Below the pieces are notes generated by a model. The model did no database searches, had not been told where the DNA came from, and worked only from the letters and a program-made list of their open reading frames with translations. This document shows, piece after piece, positions 16,235 to 24,790 of a stretch of 64,000 nt of DNA. The stretch comes from Spirosoma panaciterrae DSM 21099 (GTDB taxonomy: Bacteria > Bacteroidota > Bacteroidia > Cytophagales > Spirosomataceae): NCBI RefSeq assembly GCF_000374025.1, contig NZ_KB893176.1, positions 1 through 64,000 on the forward strand, read 5' to 3'. Position numbers and translations under genes: made by a program. The stretch's first letter is position 1, and every line of letters begins with the position of its first letter.

Positions 16235-19200
16235 TTAGAACGTAATCTGAAGACCTGCCAGCAGGGTACGGGCCTGCGGGTAGTTTGAGTAGTCGATACC
16301 ATTCCGCAGTAAGGTGTTATTTCGCGAACCAATTTCGGGATCGTAGCCCGTGTATTTGGTAAATGTGAGCAAGTTCTGACTCGATACATACACCCGAACT
16401 TTGTTCACGACACCACTCGTCAGACTGCCCAATGCCTTGGCCGGAATCGAGTAGCCAATGGTCAGGTTTTTAACCCGCATGTACGAGCCGTCTTCGATAA
16501 ACCGATCCGAAGTCCGGCTGTTGTTGTTCGGATCACCGGCTACAGCCCGTGGCACATCGGTGTTCATATTGGTTGGCGTCCAGGCATTTAACACCGCAGG
16601 ACCTGCATTGAACAGCCGCAGCATACCCTGCGTAACGACCTTCGTGCCGTTGTAAATTTTGTTGCCGTAAGTACCCTGCAAATACAAGGTGAAGTCGAAG
16701 TTTTTGTAAGATCCTGTAAAGTTGGCTCCGTAGTTGAACTTCGGCAGGTAGCTTCCCAGGTAGGTGCGGTCGTTGGCATCAATTTTACCATCGCCGTTCA
16801 GGTCCTTGAAGCGAATATCACCAGCCGATGTGTTTTTGGCCGGATTGTCGGCATCGCGCGAAGCAGGTCGGTTCTGAACAGGGGCGCTGTACACTTCGTC
16901 GACCGACTTAAAGATACCATCGACTACGTAGCCATAGAACGACTGAATCGGTTGACCCGCTTCGGTTTTGGTAATATCGGCCCCGCCATAGTCGGCATTC
17001 GAACCCGCGTAGATGGCAGCGGTCGGTGTGGCCAGACTCAGCACCCGGTTGCGGGTAATACCGATATTAGCCGACACATTCCCCCGGAAATCACCTTTGG
17101 CGTAGTTATAACCTGCCTGGAATTCGTAGCCCCAGTTTTTCATGCTGCCGATGTTGGCCACGGGTGCATTGCTGTAGCCAATCGAGTTAGGAATGGGAAC
17201 ACCCAGTATAAGCCCGTCGGTGAATCGGTTATAAACCTCGGCCGTAAACGTGAACTTGTTATTGAACAGGCCCAGATCGATACCTCCATTGACCATGTCG
17301 GTTGTTTCCCACTGCAATTCGGTATTACCCAGAGCATTAAAGTACGACCCAAGGCTAGTCGATGAGCCAAAAGGATACTGGGTTGCATCAGCCGACACAA
17401 GTGATTGCCAGGCGTAGTTTGGTATGCCATTGAAACCCGTCTTCCCATAGCTAACCCGTAGTTTTAGCTCCGACAAATTCGGCATATCTTTCATGAAGTT
17501 TTCCTGATTGATACGCCAGCCAACCGAAGCCGATGGGAAGTTACCCCACTTTTTGCCTGGTGCAAATAAGGAAGATCCATCCCGTCGAATCGACGCACTC
17601 AGCAAATACTTGCCTGCATAATCGTAATTGATACGGCCCACATAGGAGATCAGATCGATTTCAGACCGAGAGCTACTAACGGAGGGGTTGCTTATCCCCT
17701 GAATCACATCCAGGTCATTATTGGGCCGGTTACCTGATCCCGACATACCAGTTAAAAGTACTTTCTGGGTTTCAGCGACAGCCACGGCCGTAATGGTATG
17801 CTTCCCAAACGTTTTATCGAACGAAAGCTGATTGGTAATTGTCTGCGTAATATTCGTGTTGCGCGATTGCGAAACCGTAGACGATACCCGCTGAATATAA
17901 CCGTCATTATAGATCGGGTTGAACGTACTACCGTTCGAGAAGCCCATATCAACGCCGTAATTGAACCGATATTTGAGGAAACTCGTCAGCCGAACATCCG
18001 CATAGACCGTAGCAAAGGCTTTCAGGAACTTCGTCCGGGTAACATCCATAGCCGGTGCCCGAAGGGGGTTCTCCGGGTCCGATCCATCGGCAGCCGTCGG
18101 AGCACTATACCCTCCTGCTTTGGTCGGGTCCGTCGTGGGCCAGTAGGGCATCATCCGAAGGGCGTGCATCAGTTGCGAACGGTCGCCGGTGGTTTCGCCC
18201 CGCTGGTTGCTGTAGGAAGCTGTCAGGGTCTGACCAATCGACAGGAATTTGGATACCTGATGGTCGGAATTGAGCCGTAACGAACCGCGCTCGAAGTCGG
18301 TTCCGATCATAATCCCATCCTGTTTGAAATAGCTACCCGATGCAAAGAAGCGGGATACCGCATTACCACCCGATAGAGAAAGCTGATGCTGCGCAATCGG
18401 TGCGTTGCGGAAAAGTTCGTTTTGCCAGTTGGTTTCCGTCTGGGCAAAGGTCTGGGTAGCCCCGTCGTAGATGGGTGTATTCAGGTTATTCAGTCGCGAG
18501 GGGAGCGCAATACCAGCGTTGGATGTCAGTGCTTTGGCATACTGCACATACTGATCCCGGTTCAGCACATCTATTTTATGCGATGCGCTTTGCGTACCCA
18601 CGTACGAATCCAGCGTGATGCGAATTTTGCTGTCGCGGCTTCCTTTTTTGGTTGTGATCAGGATAACCCCATTAGCCGCCCGTGACCCATAAATAGCTGC
18701 CGAACTAGCATCTTTCAACACCTCCAGCGATTCGATGTCATTGGTATTGAAGCTATTCAGATCGCCAGTGGGTACCCCATCGATCACATACAAGGGACCT
18801 GACCCGTAGCTGATTGACCCAATCCCCCGAATTTGCACGATGGGCGAGCTTCCCGGTCCACCGTTGTTCACGACTGATACACCCGGTACCCGGCCCTGAA
18901 GGGCGGAGGCTACGTTGGGAACGGGCAAAGCGGTGAGTTCTTTGGGGGTTACAGTCGATACGGCCCCCGTCAGCGAAGAGCGTTTCTGGGTACCATAACC
19001 CACGACAACGACCTCTTCCAGCGAACCGGCATCGGCTTCCAGCGACACGTTGACTATGCTCTGGTTACCAACCGTGATTTCCTGTTTTTTATAACCAATA
19101 TAGCTGAATACCAGCACTGAATTGCCGTTCGGTACATCGATTCGGTACGTTCCCCGGGTATCGCTGGTTGTACCACGTGTGGTGCCTCTAATCTGAATAT

Positions 19201-19417
19201 TTACGCCCACTAAAGGGCTTCCTTTTTCATCCAGCACAGTACCTGTCACTGGCTGGTCGGCTGGTCTGGCCCAGGTCGTCGTAATCAGGCAATTGATTAA
19301 AACGAACAGTGCAAAACCCTGCCTCATGATTTTAATCACTAACGCATGGAATTGTAGTTGGTTTGGCATAATTTTAAGGGTTTGTCGGTTTAGCAACGGC
19401 AAAAAAAATCCCTGCAT
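16235..19417 (-). CDS. SusC/RagA-family TonB-linked outer-membrane transporter
   Basis: 1,060 residues from the first Met. In-frame Mets at 19369 (MPNQLQ) and 19327 (MRQGFALFVLINCLI) are both plausible; the last gives the most typical signal peptide. After it come the CarboxypepD_reg-like domain (VTGTVLDEKGSPLVGVNI, FSYIGYKKQEITVG), the TonB-box region EEVVVVGYGTQKRSSLTGAV, the plug (VQIRGIGSISYGSGPLYVIDG, LKDASSAAIYGSRAANGVILITTKKG) and the large barrel. It lacks the N-terminal STN domain found in the two other SusC proteins here, so it should not signal to an anti-sigma factor; control is more likely by the LacI-type regulator, whose operator lies 390 bp upstream. It imports oligosaccharides with the SusD at 14663. 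Confidence 0.95.
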   Translation of the reverse strand: MQGFFLPLLNRQTLKIMPNQLQFHALVIKIMRQGFALFVLINCLITTTWARPADQPVTGTVLDEKGSPLVGVNIQIRGTTRGTTSDTRGTYRIDVPNGNSVLVFSYIGYKKQEITVGNQSIVNVSLEADAGSLEEVVVVGYGTQKRSSLTGAVSTVTPKELTALPVPNVASALQGRVPGVSVVNNGGPGSSPIVQIRGIGSISYGSGPLYVIDGVPTGDLNSFNTNDIESLEVLKDASSAAIYGSRAANGVILITTKKGSRDSKIRITLDSYVGTQSASHKIDVLNRDQYVQYAKALTSNAGIALPSRLNNLNTPIYDGATQTFAQTETNWQNELFRNAPIAQHQLSLSGGNAVSRFFASGSYFKQDGIMIGTDFERGSLRLNSDHQVSKFLSIGQTLTASYSNQRGETTGDRSQLMHALRMMPYWPTTDPTKAGGYSAPTAADGSDPENPLRAPAMDVTRTKFLKAFATVYADVRLTSFLKYRFNYGVDMGFSNGSTFNPIYNDGYIQRVSSTVSQSRNTNITQTITNQLSFDKTFGKHTITAVAVAETQKVLLTGMSGSGNRPNNDLDVIQGISNPSVSSSRSEIDLISYVGRINYDYAGKYLLSASIRRDGSSLFAPGKKWGNFPSASVGWRINQENFMKDMPNLSELKLRVSYGKTGFNGIPNYAWQSLVSADATQYPFGSSTSLGSYFNALGNTELQWETTDMVNGGIDLGLFNNKFTFTAEVYNRFTDGLILGVPIPNSIGYSNAPVANIGSMKNWGYEFQAGYNYAKGDFRGNVSANIGITRNRVLSLATPTAAIYAGSNADYGGADITKTEAGQPIQSFYGYVVDGIFKSVDEVYSAPVQNRPASRDADNPAKNTSAGDIRFKDLNGDGKIDANDRTYLGSYLPKFNYGANFTGSYKNFDFTLYLQGTYGNKIYNGTKVVTQGMLRLFNAGPAVLNAWTPTNMNTDVPRAVAGDPNNNSRTSDRFIEDGSYMRVKNLTIGYSIPAKALGSLTSGVVNKVRVYVSSQNLLTFTKYTGYDPEIGSRNNTLLRNGIDYSNYPQARTLLAGLQITF

Positions 19418-19465
19418 CCGTTTTTCGGACGTCTTTCTCGCGATTGTACAGGGGATTACTTAGTG

Positions 19466-19499
19466 AGTCAGTAATGTTGGCGCATTACTGACTTTTTTT
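19466..19499 (+). terminator. Plus-strand terminator-like hairpin in the susC leader
   Basis: AGTCAGTAATG (19466-19476) pairs perfectly with CATTACTGACT (19483-19493), followed by seven T on the plus strand. On the minus strand the same hairpin would lie in the 5' leader of susC. A plus-strand transcript ending here would be antisense to the start of susC. Confidence 0.6.
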
Positions 19500-19804
19500 A
19501 TGCATATACGTTATACGATGGGCATAGGCAGAAAAAGGGGGTTAGAACGGTTGAACAGGGCATATAGTCTATAAATCAGAACGGGTACGTATCCTACTAG
19601 TTACCAAAACTCTAAAAGATAGATTTGTAACTATACTCAAATGGAAATTGCTTCTTATTTTTTTACTTAGGCATGTAGTTAGTTTACACACCAAATAATC
19701 TATTAACTACCTAATATCGATTACGCTAAGCGGCCTCTATATGTATGTTGACGAAAGTCGGTATTATTTTTCCTAGCACAAATATCACAATAAATTTATC
19801 ATTT

Positions 19805-19816
19805 GCAATCGGTTGC
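19805..19816. promoter_or_regulatory. LacI-type operator upstream of susC
   Basis: GCAATCGGTTGC, identical to 8463-8474, with ATTT on its left as in site 2 and ATAA on its right as in site 1. It lies in the promoter region of the minus-strand susC. Confidence 0.7.
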
Positions 19817-19886
19817 ATAATTTTTATAATATATAGCATATAGCAGGTAAAAAAGCTTCTAGTGGTTAAAACTCCATTAAAAGCAA

Positions 19887-19925
19887 CGGGGGTATGATTC
19901 CTAATAACTAGAAATCATACCCCCG
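19887..19925 (-). terminator. Hairpin downstream of malate synthase
   Basis: CGGGGGTATGATT (19887-19899) pairs perfectly with AATCATACCCCCG (19913-19925). It lies 29 bp past the malate synthase stop, the end of the long minus-strand gene run. The following T-run is weak (GCTTTT). Confidence 0.6.
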
Positions 19926-19953
19926 CTTAGATAAACACTCGACTATGTAGGAC

Positions 19954-21843
19954 TTAGCTGACAGCAAAATCGAGATTCTCGGTGATGCGTTTCCCTTCGC
20001 TGGCCAGTGTATCCATGTACAGCCGGATACGGTCCTGTGCTTCTGCTAAGTCCATATTATTCAGATTGATATTCAGCAGGTCGATAAACCAGGGTGCTTT
20101 TTCAGGGCTGAGCACATAAACCGTCGCGATTTCCTTTGCAATCGGCAAGGTTGTGGTTTTCGATGCGTCGAATACGTCTTTATTACTAGCCTCCAGCAAC
20201 TTATCGTATTCCTGTTCCAGCAAGGTATTGAACAGGGATTCGGAAAACGTATCCCCCGCTTTAACCCCAATGTCAGGATCGTCTTCGGTCAGAACAGCCC
20301 CTTTATGCAGCCATTCCCACAGAATACTCAACCGGATTTCGCCCGTGGCCATGTCTTCCATCAGGTACAGAATATCGTCGTTGCCGAAGAAATCGGCGGC
20401 TTTCAGGGCGGCTGCCTGCATTCCCTGACCAAAGGCATTCCCGTATTGCAGAGCCACACTCAGCAGGTTACGCGCTCCACGAATATCACGGGGAGCCGGT
20501 TCGATCAGGATTAAGCCATCGGCATCAGCCTGCGTGTAGGTCAGTGGCGGAAACGAGCGCCCGAGTTGATTGGCTTCGCCTACCTTTTCCCAAACGGGCC
20601 GGACGATGTGTACCATTTTCCAGTGAGCCACCCATTTGCCGCTGGCCCCTTCGCGCTGTTCGCGCTCGGCACCAGCCACCGCCTTCGCCATACTGGCCGA
20701 TACGCCCGCTTCGGAACCTACCGGAATATTCGGCTCCATACCGCCCTGCCAAAGGGCAAAATTGCCGTTGCTGTCGGGTGTATTGACGGCCCGGCGAACG
20801 CGGTCTTCGTAATTCCGCATGTAGCCGTAGGTCATCGTGATGGCTTCGATGTTCGGGTTAACGAAGCTTTTATCCCATGCCATCGCATCCGATACACTGT
20901 TGATATAATCCCAACGGCCCGTATTGAAACCGACAAAATGCTTGCCCAAAGCCGCCCGAATTTCCATCAACTGGTGCGTTGCTTCCAACTGCTCGACCAG
21001 TACGTATACCCTGATAGTGCCAACTGGCAGGCCAATATGGATTTCGAGCGCGCTAAGTAGCTCGTTCCACACTCCGGCTTCTTCGGCTGTCTGGATTTTG
21101 GGTAGGTACATCACAATGGATGAACCCGCCTGTTGCAACGCCTGATAATTGTTTACGACATACAACGTCGCATCGACAATCGACGCGGCCATGGCTACAC
21201 CATCCCCATCCCGAATGTGGCGATCATCAAGATGGAGGCCGCGCGCCCGGAAAATTTTGGTGGTGAAATTGAGTTGCTCCTCCCAGTTGTCGATTGTTTT
21301 TCGCCCCAGAAACGACTCGGCCCATTTGTTCATTTCGGCCGCTACCTGTTCGGCTACCTTCAGGAATATTGGATCTTTATGAATCGCCAGTTTCAGATTC
21401 CGCTGGTTATCGAGCGACATGGTAGTAATCTGCCCCAGCGCGTCTTCGCCATCGAACATCCAGCCATCAGCCCCCGACAGCAAGGCATACGCCACATTTC
21501 GGATGCTACTCTCGACGGGTGCGTTGGGTTTGGCTGCCGGGCCGGTTCCCTGTATCCATTGCCGTTGTAGATCGGACGGAACCGGGGCTCCTTCGAACTT
21601 CCCATCGCGAGCGTCCTGCACCTTGATGGATGTACCCGGAATCAGACTCTCGGGGTCCAGAAAACTAATCCGGGTTTTTGATGCCTGACGGGCAGCCCGG
21701 CGTTTCATTCGAGCGTCCATCACCTCTTTTATGCGTTTGTTAAACGGGGCCAGGGCCGAGAGCGCATCGATGGCCTCATGAGTATATACGTCGGAATAGG
21801 TCTCGTTCAGGTTGTCACGAATGGAGATCAAGTGAGTTAGCAT
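19954..21843 (-). CDS. Malate synthase-like protein
   Basis: Malate synthase condenses glyoxylate with acetyl-CoA to malate. The frame opens at 21909, but the Met at 21843 (MLTHLISIRDNLNETYSD) starts where conserved sequence begins, giving 629 residues. Family marks are DGWMFDGEDALGQ (about 130), RARGLHLDDRHI, YVLVEQLEATHQLMEIRAAL and the signature KHFVGFNTGRWDYINS (about 320), followed by a C-terminal lid region. The length lies between classical forms A (about 530) and G (about 720), so this is an atypical subgroup. No isocitrate lyase gene is near. The gene ends a run of oxidation genes (alcohol and aldehyde dehydrogenases, LutABC), so its glyoxylate may come from glycolate or glycolaldehyde rather than the glyoxylate shunt. 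That link is inferred from position. Confidence 0.82.
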   Translation of the reverse strand: MLTHLISIRDNLNETYSDVYTHEAIDALSALAPFNKRIKEVMDARMKRRAARQASKTRISFLDPESLIPGTSIKVQDARDGKFEGAPVPSDLQRQWIQGTGPAAKPNAPVESSIRNVAYALLSGADGWMFDGEDALGQITTMSLDNQRNLKLAIHKDPIFLKVAEQVAAEMNKWAESFLGRKTIDNWEEQLNFTTKIFRARGLHLDDRHIRDGDGVAMAASIVDATLYVVNNYQALQQAGSSIVMYLPKIQTAEEAGVWNELLSALEIHIGLPVGTIRVYVLVEQLEATHQLMEIRAALGKHFVGFNTGRWDYINSVSDAMAWDKSFVNPNIEAITMTYGYMRNYEDRVRRAVNTPDSNGNFALWQGGMEPNIPVGSEAGVSASMAKAVAGAEREQREGASGKWVAHWKMVHIVRPVWEKVGEANQLGRSFPPLTYTQADADGLILIEPAPRDIRGARNLLSVALQYGNAFGQGMQAAALKAADFFGNDDILYLMEDMATGEIRLSILWEWLHKGAVLTEDDPDIGVKAGDTFSESLFNTLLEQEYDKLLEASNKDVFDASKTTTLPIAKEIATVYVLSPEKAPWFIDLLNINLNNMDLAEAQDRIRLYMDTLASEGKRITENLDFAVS

Positions 21844-21874
21844 AGCCAAAAATGTAAAATGGATGTAAAAAATA

Positions 21875-21939
21875 ACCGCGAGGACGCTATAGGCGCAAGG
21901 AATGAACAACTACTCGTTGCGTCTTCGCGTCTTTGCGGT
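21875..21939. repeat. Imperfect inverted repeat with ACCGCAAAGACGC motif
   Basis: ACCGCGAGGACGC (21875-21887) is nearly complementary to GCGTCTTTGCGGT (21927-21939), and GCGCAA/TTGCGT pair further in. It lies between lutC and malate synthase. On the minus strand it reads ACCGCAAAGACGCGAAGACGC, a short-repeat type seen between genes in many bacterial genomes. Confidence 0.5.
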
Positions 21940-21945
21940 GTACTG

Positions 21946-22554
21946 CTAATCGGTATTGAGTATTGTATCCTGTTCCAGCACAAATACGGTCATTGAGATA
22001 GGGCCGTGTGCGCCTAATACTAATGCCTGTTCAATGTCGGCGGTTTTTGAAGGCCCCCCAATAAAAGCGGCAAAGCCGTAGTCGCCCGCACCGATTTTCG
22101 CATAGGCTTCGTGGAGCGTAGGAACGATTCGTTCGGCGGGGATAACCACCACCAGATGCTGACAGATGTAGGGAACAATACGTTGGCCCATGCGCTGTTC
22201 GGGCAACCAGACGGCCCCATTTTCTGCAACAGCCAGTTCGGCCTCGATCACGGCAACCTCAACGTCATCGAATGTATGCGGGTCAATGTCCATCGACAGG
22301 CGTTCAAACACATCGCTTAACTCTGGCAGGGACGTAATGATGCGTTGGCTCGTATCAAAATTTTCGGCAATCAGATGTTTGATTTCGGCAAAACCCTTAA
22401 CCCGAAAAGCTTTGCCGCCAATCCCGGTAAACACCTCACTGTATGTTTGCACAACATTCTGATTCTTCCCTGTAAAGGCACTCATATCGGGCAATGGGCT
22501 GGCAGAAGGCTGATTTTTCAACACGTCAGCCAGGATGCGTTCTCTCGTGCTCAT
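21946..22554 (-). CDS. lutC: LutC-like lactate utilisation protein (LUD domain)
   Basis: A 202-residue cytoplasmic protein with the LUD fold: MSTRERILADVLKNQ at the start, EAELAVAENGAVWLPE in the middle and the hallmark FIGGPSKTADIEQALVLGAHGPISM near the C-terminus. LutC works with LutA and LutB in oxidising L-lactate to pyruvate in Bacillus-type systems. It lies 15 bp after lutB and before malate synthase on the same strand. Whether the complex here uses lactate or a related 2-hydroxyacid such as glycolate cannot be told from sequence. Confidence 0.88.
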   Translation of the reverse strand: MSTRERILADVLKNQPSASPLPDMSAFTGKNQNVVQTYSEVFTGIGGKAFRVKGFAEIKHLIAENFDTSQRIITSLPELSDVFERLSMDIDPHTFDDVEVAVIEAELAVAENGAVWLPEQRMGQRIVPYICQHLVVVIPAERIVPTLHEAYAKIGAGDYGFAAFIGGPSKTADIEQALVLGAHGPISMTVFVLEQDTILNTD

Positions 22555-22569
22555 AATGTCAGTTTAAAC

Positions 22570-23955
22570 CTATTTGACCTCATCCTTTCCATGCTTCGCG
22601 TACCATTCTCCAAACGATTCCTTCGGACTGTCGGGCATGTCGCGTTGTTTGTACCAGGGATTGAATTTGTTGTTGACCGCAAACGGGATGTTGTTCAGAA
22701 CCCACCGTCCGGCTTTACCAATGGTCGAATACGACGTGGGTGAGGATAAGGTCCAGGCCATCGCTTTGATACCGAGCACCTTTGTATTGGCTGCATACCC
22801 TTCCTGCACAATTACCTGCCGCCATTTATATAACTGCTCATGAATGTTGATCTTGACCGGACAAACGTTGGAACAGGAACCGCAAAGGGTGGACGCAAAC
22901 GGCAGATCGGCATGTTTACGCATATCCAGATTCGGAGCCAGAATAGCCCCAATGGGCCCGGCAACGGTATTGTGGTAGCTAAGCCCCCCACTTTTCCGAT
23001 AGACAGGGCACGTATTCATGCAACTTCCGCAACGGATGCACTTCAGCGAATCCCGGAAATCGGGACGGCCCAACTGACGGCTTCGCCCCATATCGACCAG
23101 GATCAGGTGCATTTCCTGTCCTTTACGCGGCTTTTTGAAATGGCTCGAATAAATCGTGATCGGTTGTCCGGTAGCACTACGGGCCAGCAATCGCAGGAAA
23201 ATTCCCAGGTGCTTCTTCTGCGGGATAATCTTTTCAATGCCCATCGACGAAATCTGGACTTCCGATAAATGGGCGCCCATATCAGCATTCCCTTCGTTGG
23301 TACAGACTACATATTCGCCCGTTTCGGCTACGGCAAAATTGACGCCTGTAAGGGCGGCCCGACGGGTCACAAACACATTGCGCAGATGTCGACGGGCAAA
23401 CCGGGTGAGCGTCGTCGGGTCCGATACGCCTTTTTCGGTGCCCAGGTGCTCGTGGAAGATTTCTCCGATTTCCTCTTTGCGTTTATGAATACAGGGCAGC
23501 ACAATGTGGCTGGGCGGCTCATTGTCCAATTGTTGAATGTATTCGCCCAGGTCGGAGTTGATTACGTCGATGCCGCGTTCGATGAGGTATTCGTTCAGGT
23601 GGCACTCTTCCGTGAGCATGGATTTGCTCTTGACCATCTGCTCGATGCCTTTTTCCTTCAGGATCGAATACACAATGGCATTATGCTCTTCGGCATCGGC
23701 TGCCCAGTGGACCTTAATACCATTCTTTGTTACGTTGGCTTCGAACTCCAGCAGGTAGTCATGCAGATTCGACAGTACATTGTTTTTGATCTGCGAGGCC
23801 GCTTCGCGTAGAGCTTCCCACTCCGGTATGTTTTTGGCCGCCATATCGCGCTTTTGCCGAATCCACCAGAGCGCTCCATCGTGCCAGTCGACGCGTTCTT
23901 CATCTTTGATAAACTCTTCGGCCAGGGCTGCGTGGTCTTTTTCTGCTTTTTCCAT
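22570..23955 (-). CDS. lutB: LutB-like iron-sulfur lactate oxidation protein
   Basis: A 461-residue protein with an N-terminal LUD region (VHWAADAEEHNAIVYSIL, KSKSMLTEECHLNEYLIERG, VNFAVAETGEYVVCTNEGN) and a C-terminal ferredoxin-like part with two 4Fe-4S motifs, CIRCGSCMNTCPVYRKSGG (about 305) and CGSCSNVCPVKINIHEQLY (about 355). This is the LutB/YkgF layout. Its start overlaps the lutA stop in a TAATG, so the two are translationally coupled. It would pass electrons from the hydroxyacid to the respiratory chain. Length and motifs are complete. Confidence 0.92.
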   Translation of the reverse strand: MEKAEKDHAALAEEFIKDEERVDWHDGALWWIRQKRDMAAKNIPEWEALREAASQIKNNVLSNLHDYLLEFEANVTKNGIKVHWAADAEEHNAIVYSILKEKGIEQMVKSKSMLTEECHLNEYLIERGIDVINSDLGEYIQQLDNEPPSHIVLPCIHKRKEEIGEIFHEHLGTEKGVSDPTTLTRFARRHLRNVFVTRRAALTGVNFAVAETGEYVVCTNEGNADMGAHLSEVQISSMGIEKIIPQKKHLGIFLRLLARSATGQPITIYSSHFKKPRKGQEMHLILVDMGRSRQLGRPDFRDSLKCIRCGSCMNTCPVYRKSGGLSYHNTVAGPIGAILAPNLDMRKHADLPFASTLCGSCSNVCPVKINIHEQLYKWRQVIVQEGYAANTKVLGIKAMAWTLSSPTSYSTIGKAGRWVLNNIPFAVNNKFNPWYKQRDMPDSPKESFGEWYAKHGKDEVK

Positions 23956-24692
23956 TACCGGGTCGCGTTTAAAATTTCAGCAATGTGTACCGCTTTTACG
24001 GCGCTTTTACTCCGTTGCAAAATCCCCTCCATGTGCATCAGGCAGGATAGGTCGACCGAGGTAATGTATTCGGCCCCGTGCCGGACATGATCCGACACCC
24101 GATCTTTTCCCATCTTCACGGATACCGCTTCTTCGGCCACGCAGAACGTACCACCAAATCCACAGCATTCGTCGGGGCGCTCCAGGGTCACCAGTTCCAG
24201 ACCATCCACCATATTCAGCAGCCGAACCGGCTTGGAAAACGGAGCCGCGTTGAGTTCGCTCATCTGGGCCAAATGCAATCCCCGTAACCCATGACAGCTC
24301 TGGTGAATCCCTACTTTATGCGGGAAACGAGCCGCTAGCTTATCGATTTTTAATACATCGGTCAGAAATTCTACCAGTTCGTACGTTTTAGCGCGGACCC
24401 GCTCCGCCTTAGCTGGCTCTTCGTCCGAATGCAGGTGATCTTTCACGTGCAATACACAACTGGCCGACGGGGCGACGATGTAATCGAACTCCGCAAAATT
24501 TTCCAGAAACAGGTTATTGCATTCCTGCGTCAGATGTTCGAATCCTGAGTTTGCCATCGGCTGGCCACAACAGGTCTGACGCGGTGGGTACACCACCTTT
24601 ACCCCTACTTTTTGCAGCAATTGCAGGGTAGCAATGGCCGCGTTGGGATAAAACTGATTAACGTAACAGGGTATAAAAAGTCCGACAGTCAT
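23955..24692 (-). CDS. lutA: LutA-like cysteine-rich protein of lactate oxidation
   Basis: A 245-residue protein with two cysteine-rich CCG domains: PPRQTCCGQPMANSGFEH (Cys43-Cys44) and DECCGFGGTFCVAEEAVSVKMG (near 155), as in LutA/YkgE and the CCG subunits of glycolate oxidase and heterodisulfide reductase. The N-terminus MTVGLFIPCYVNQFYP is also typical. It is first of lutABC, 98 bp after the MFS gene. GlcF-type glycolate oxidase subunits share this domain, which keeps glycolate open as a substrate. Confidence 0.9.
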   Translation of the reverse strand: MTVGLFIPCYVNQFYPNAAIATLQLLQKVGVKVVYPPRQTCCGQPMANSGFEHLTQECNNLFLENFAEFDYIVAPSASCVLHVKDHLHSDEEPAKAERVRAKTYELVEFLTDVLKIDKLAARFPHKVGIHQSCHGLRGLHLAQMSELNAAPFSKPVRLLNMVDGLELVTLERPDECCGFGGTFCVAEEAVSVKMGKDRVSDHVRHGAEYITSVDLSCLMHMEGILQRSKSAVKAVHIAEILNATR

Positions 24693-24790
24693 GGCATGTA
24701 AGGCTTACTTCGTTGCTTACCCAAAGAAGTATACCAAATGGGTTTTACTAATCAATGGTTAATTACTTTTAGAACCAATCAGGCAGGCGG

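Larger units (their letters stand above)
19418..19953. other. Regulatory region upstream of the LacI-linked susC
   Basis: 536 bp without a gene. It contains the plus-strand terminator-like hairpin at 19466-19499, a LacI-type operator at 19805-19816, AT-rich promoter-like sequence between them, and the 3' hairpin of the malate synthase transcript at 19887-19925. Confidence 0.55.
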
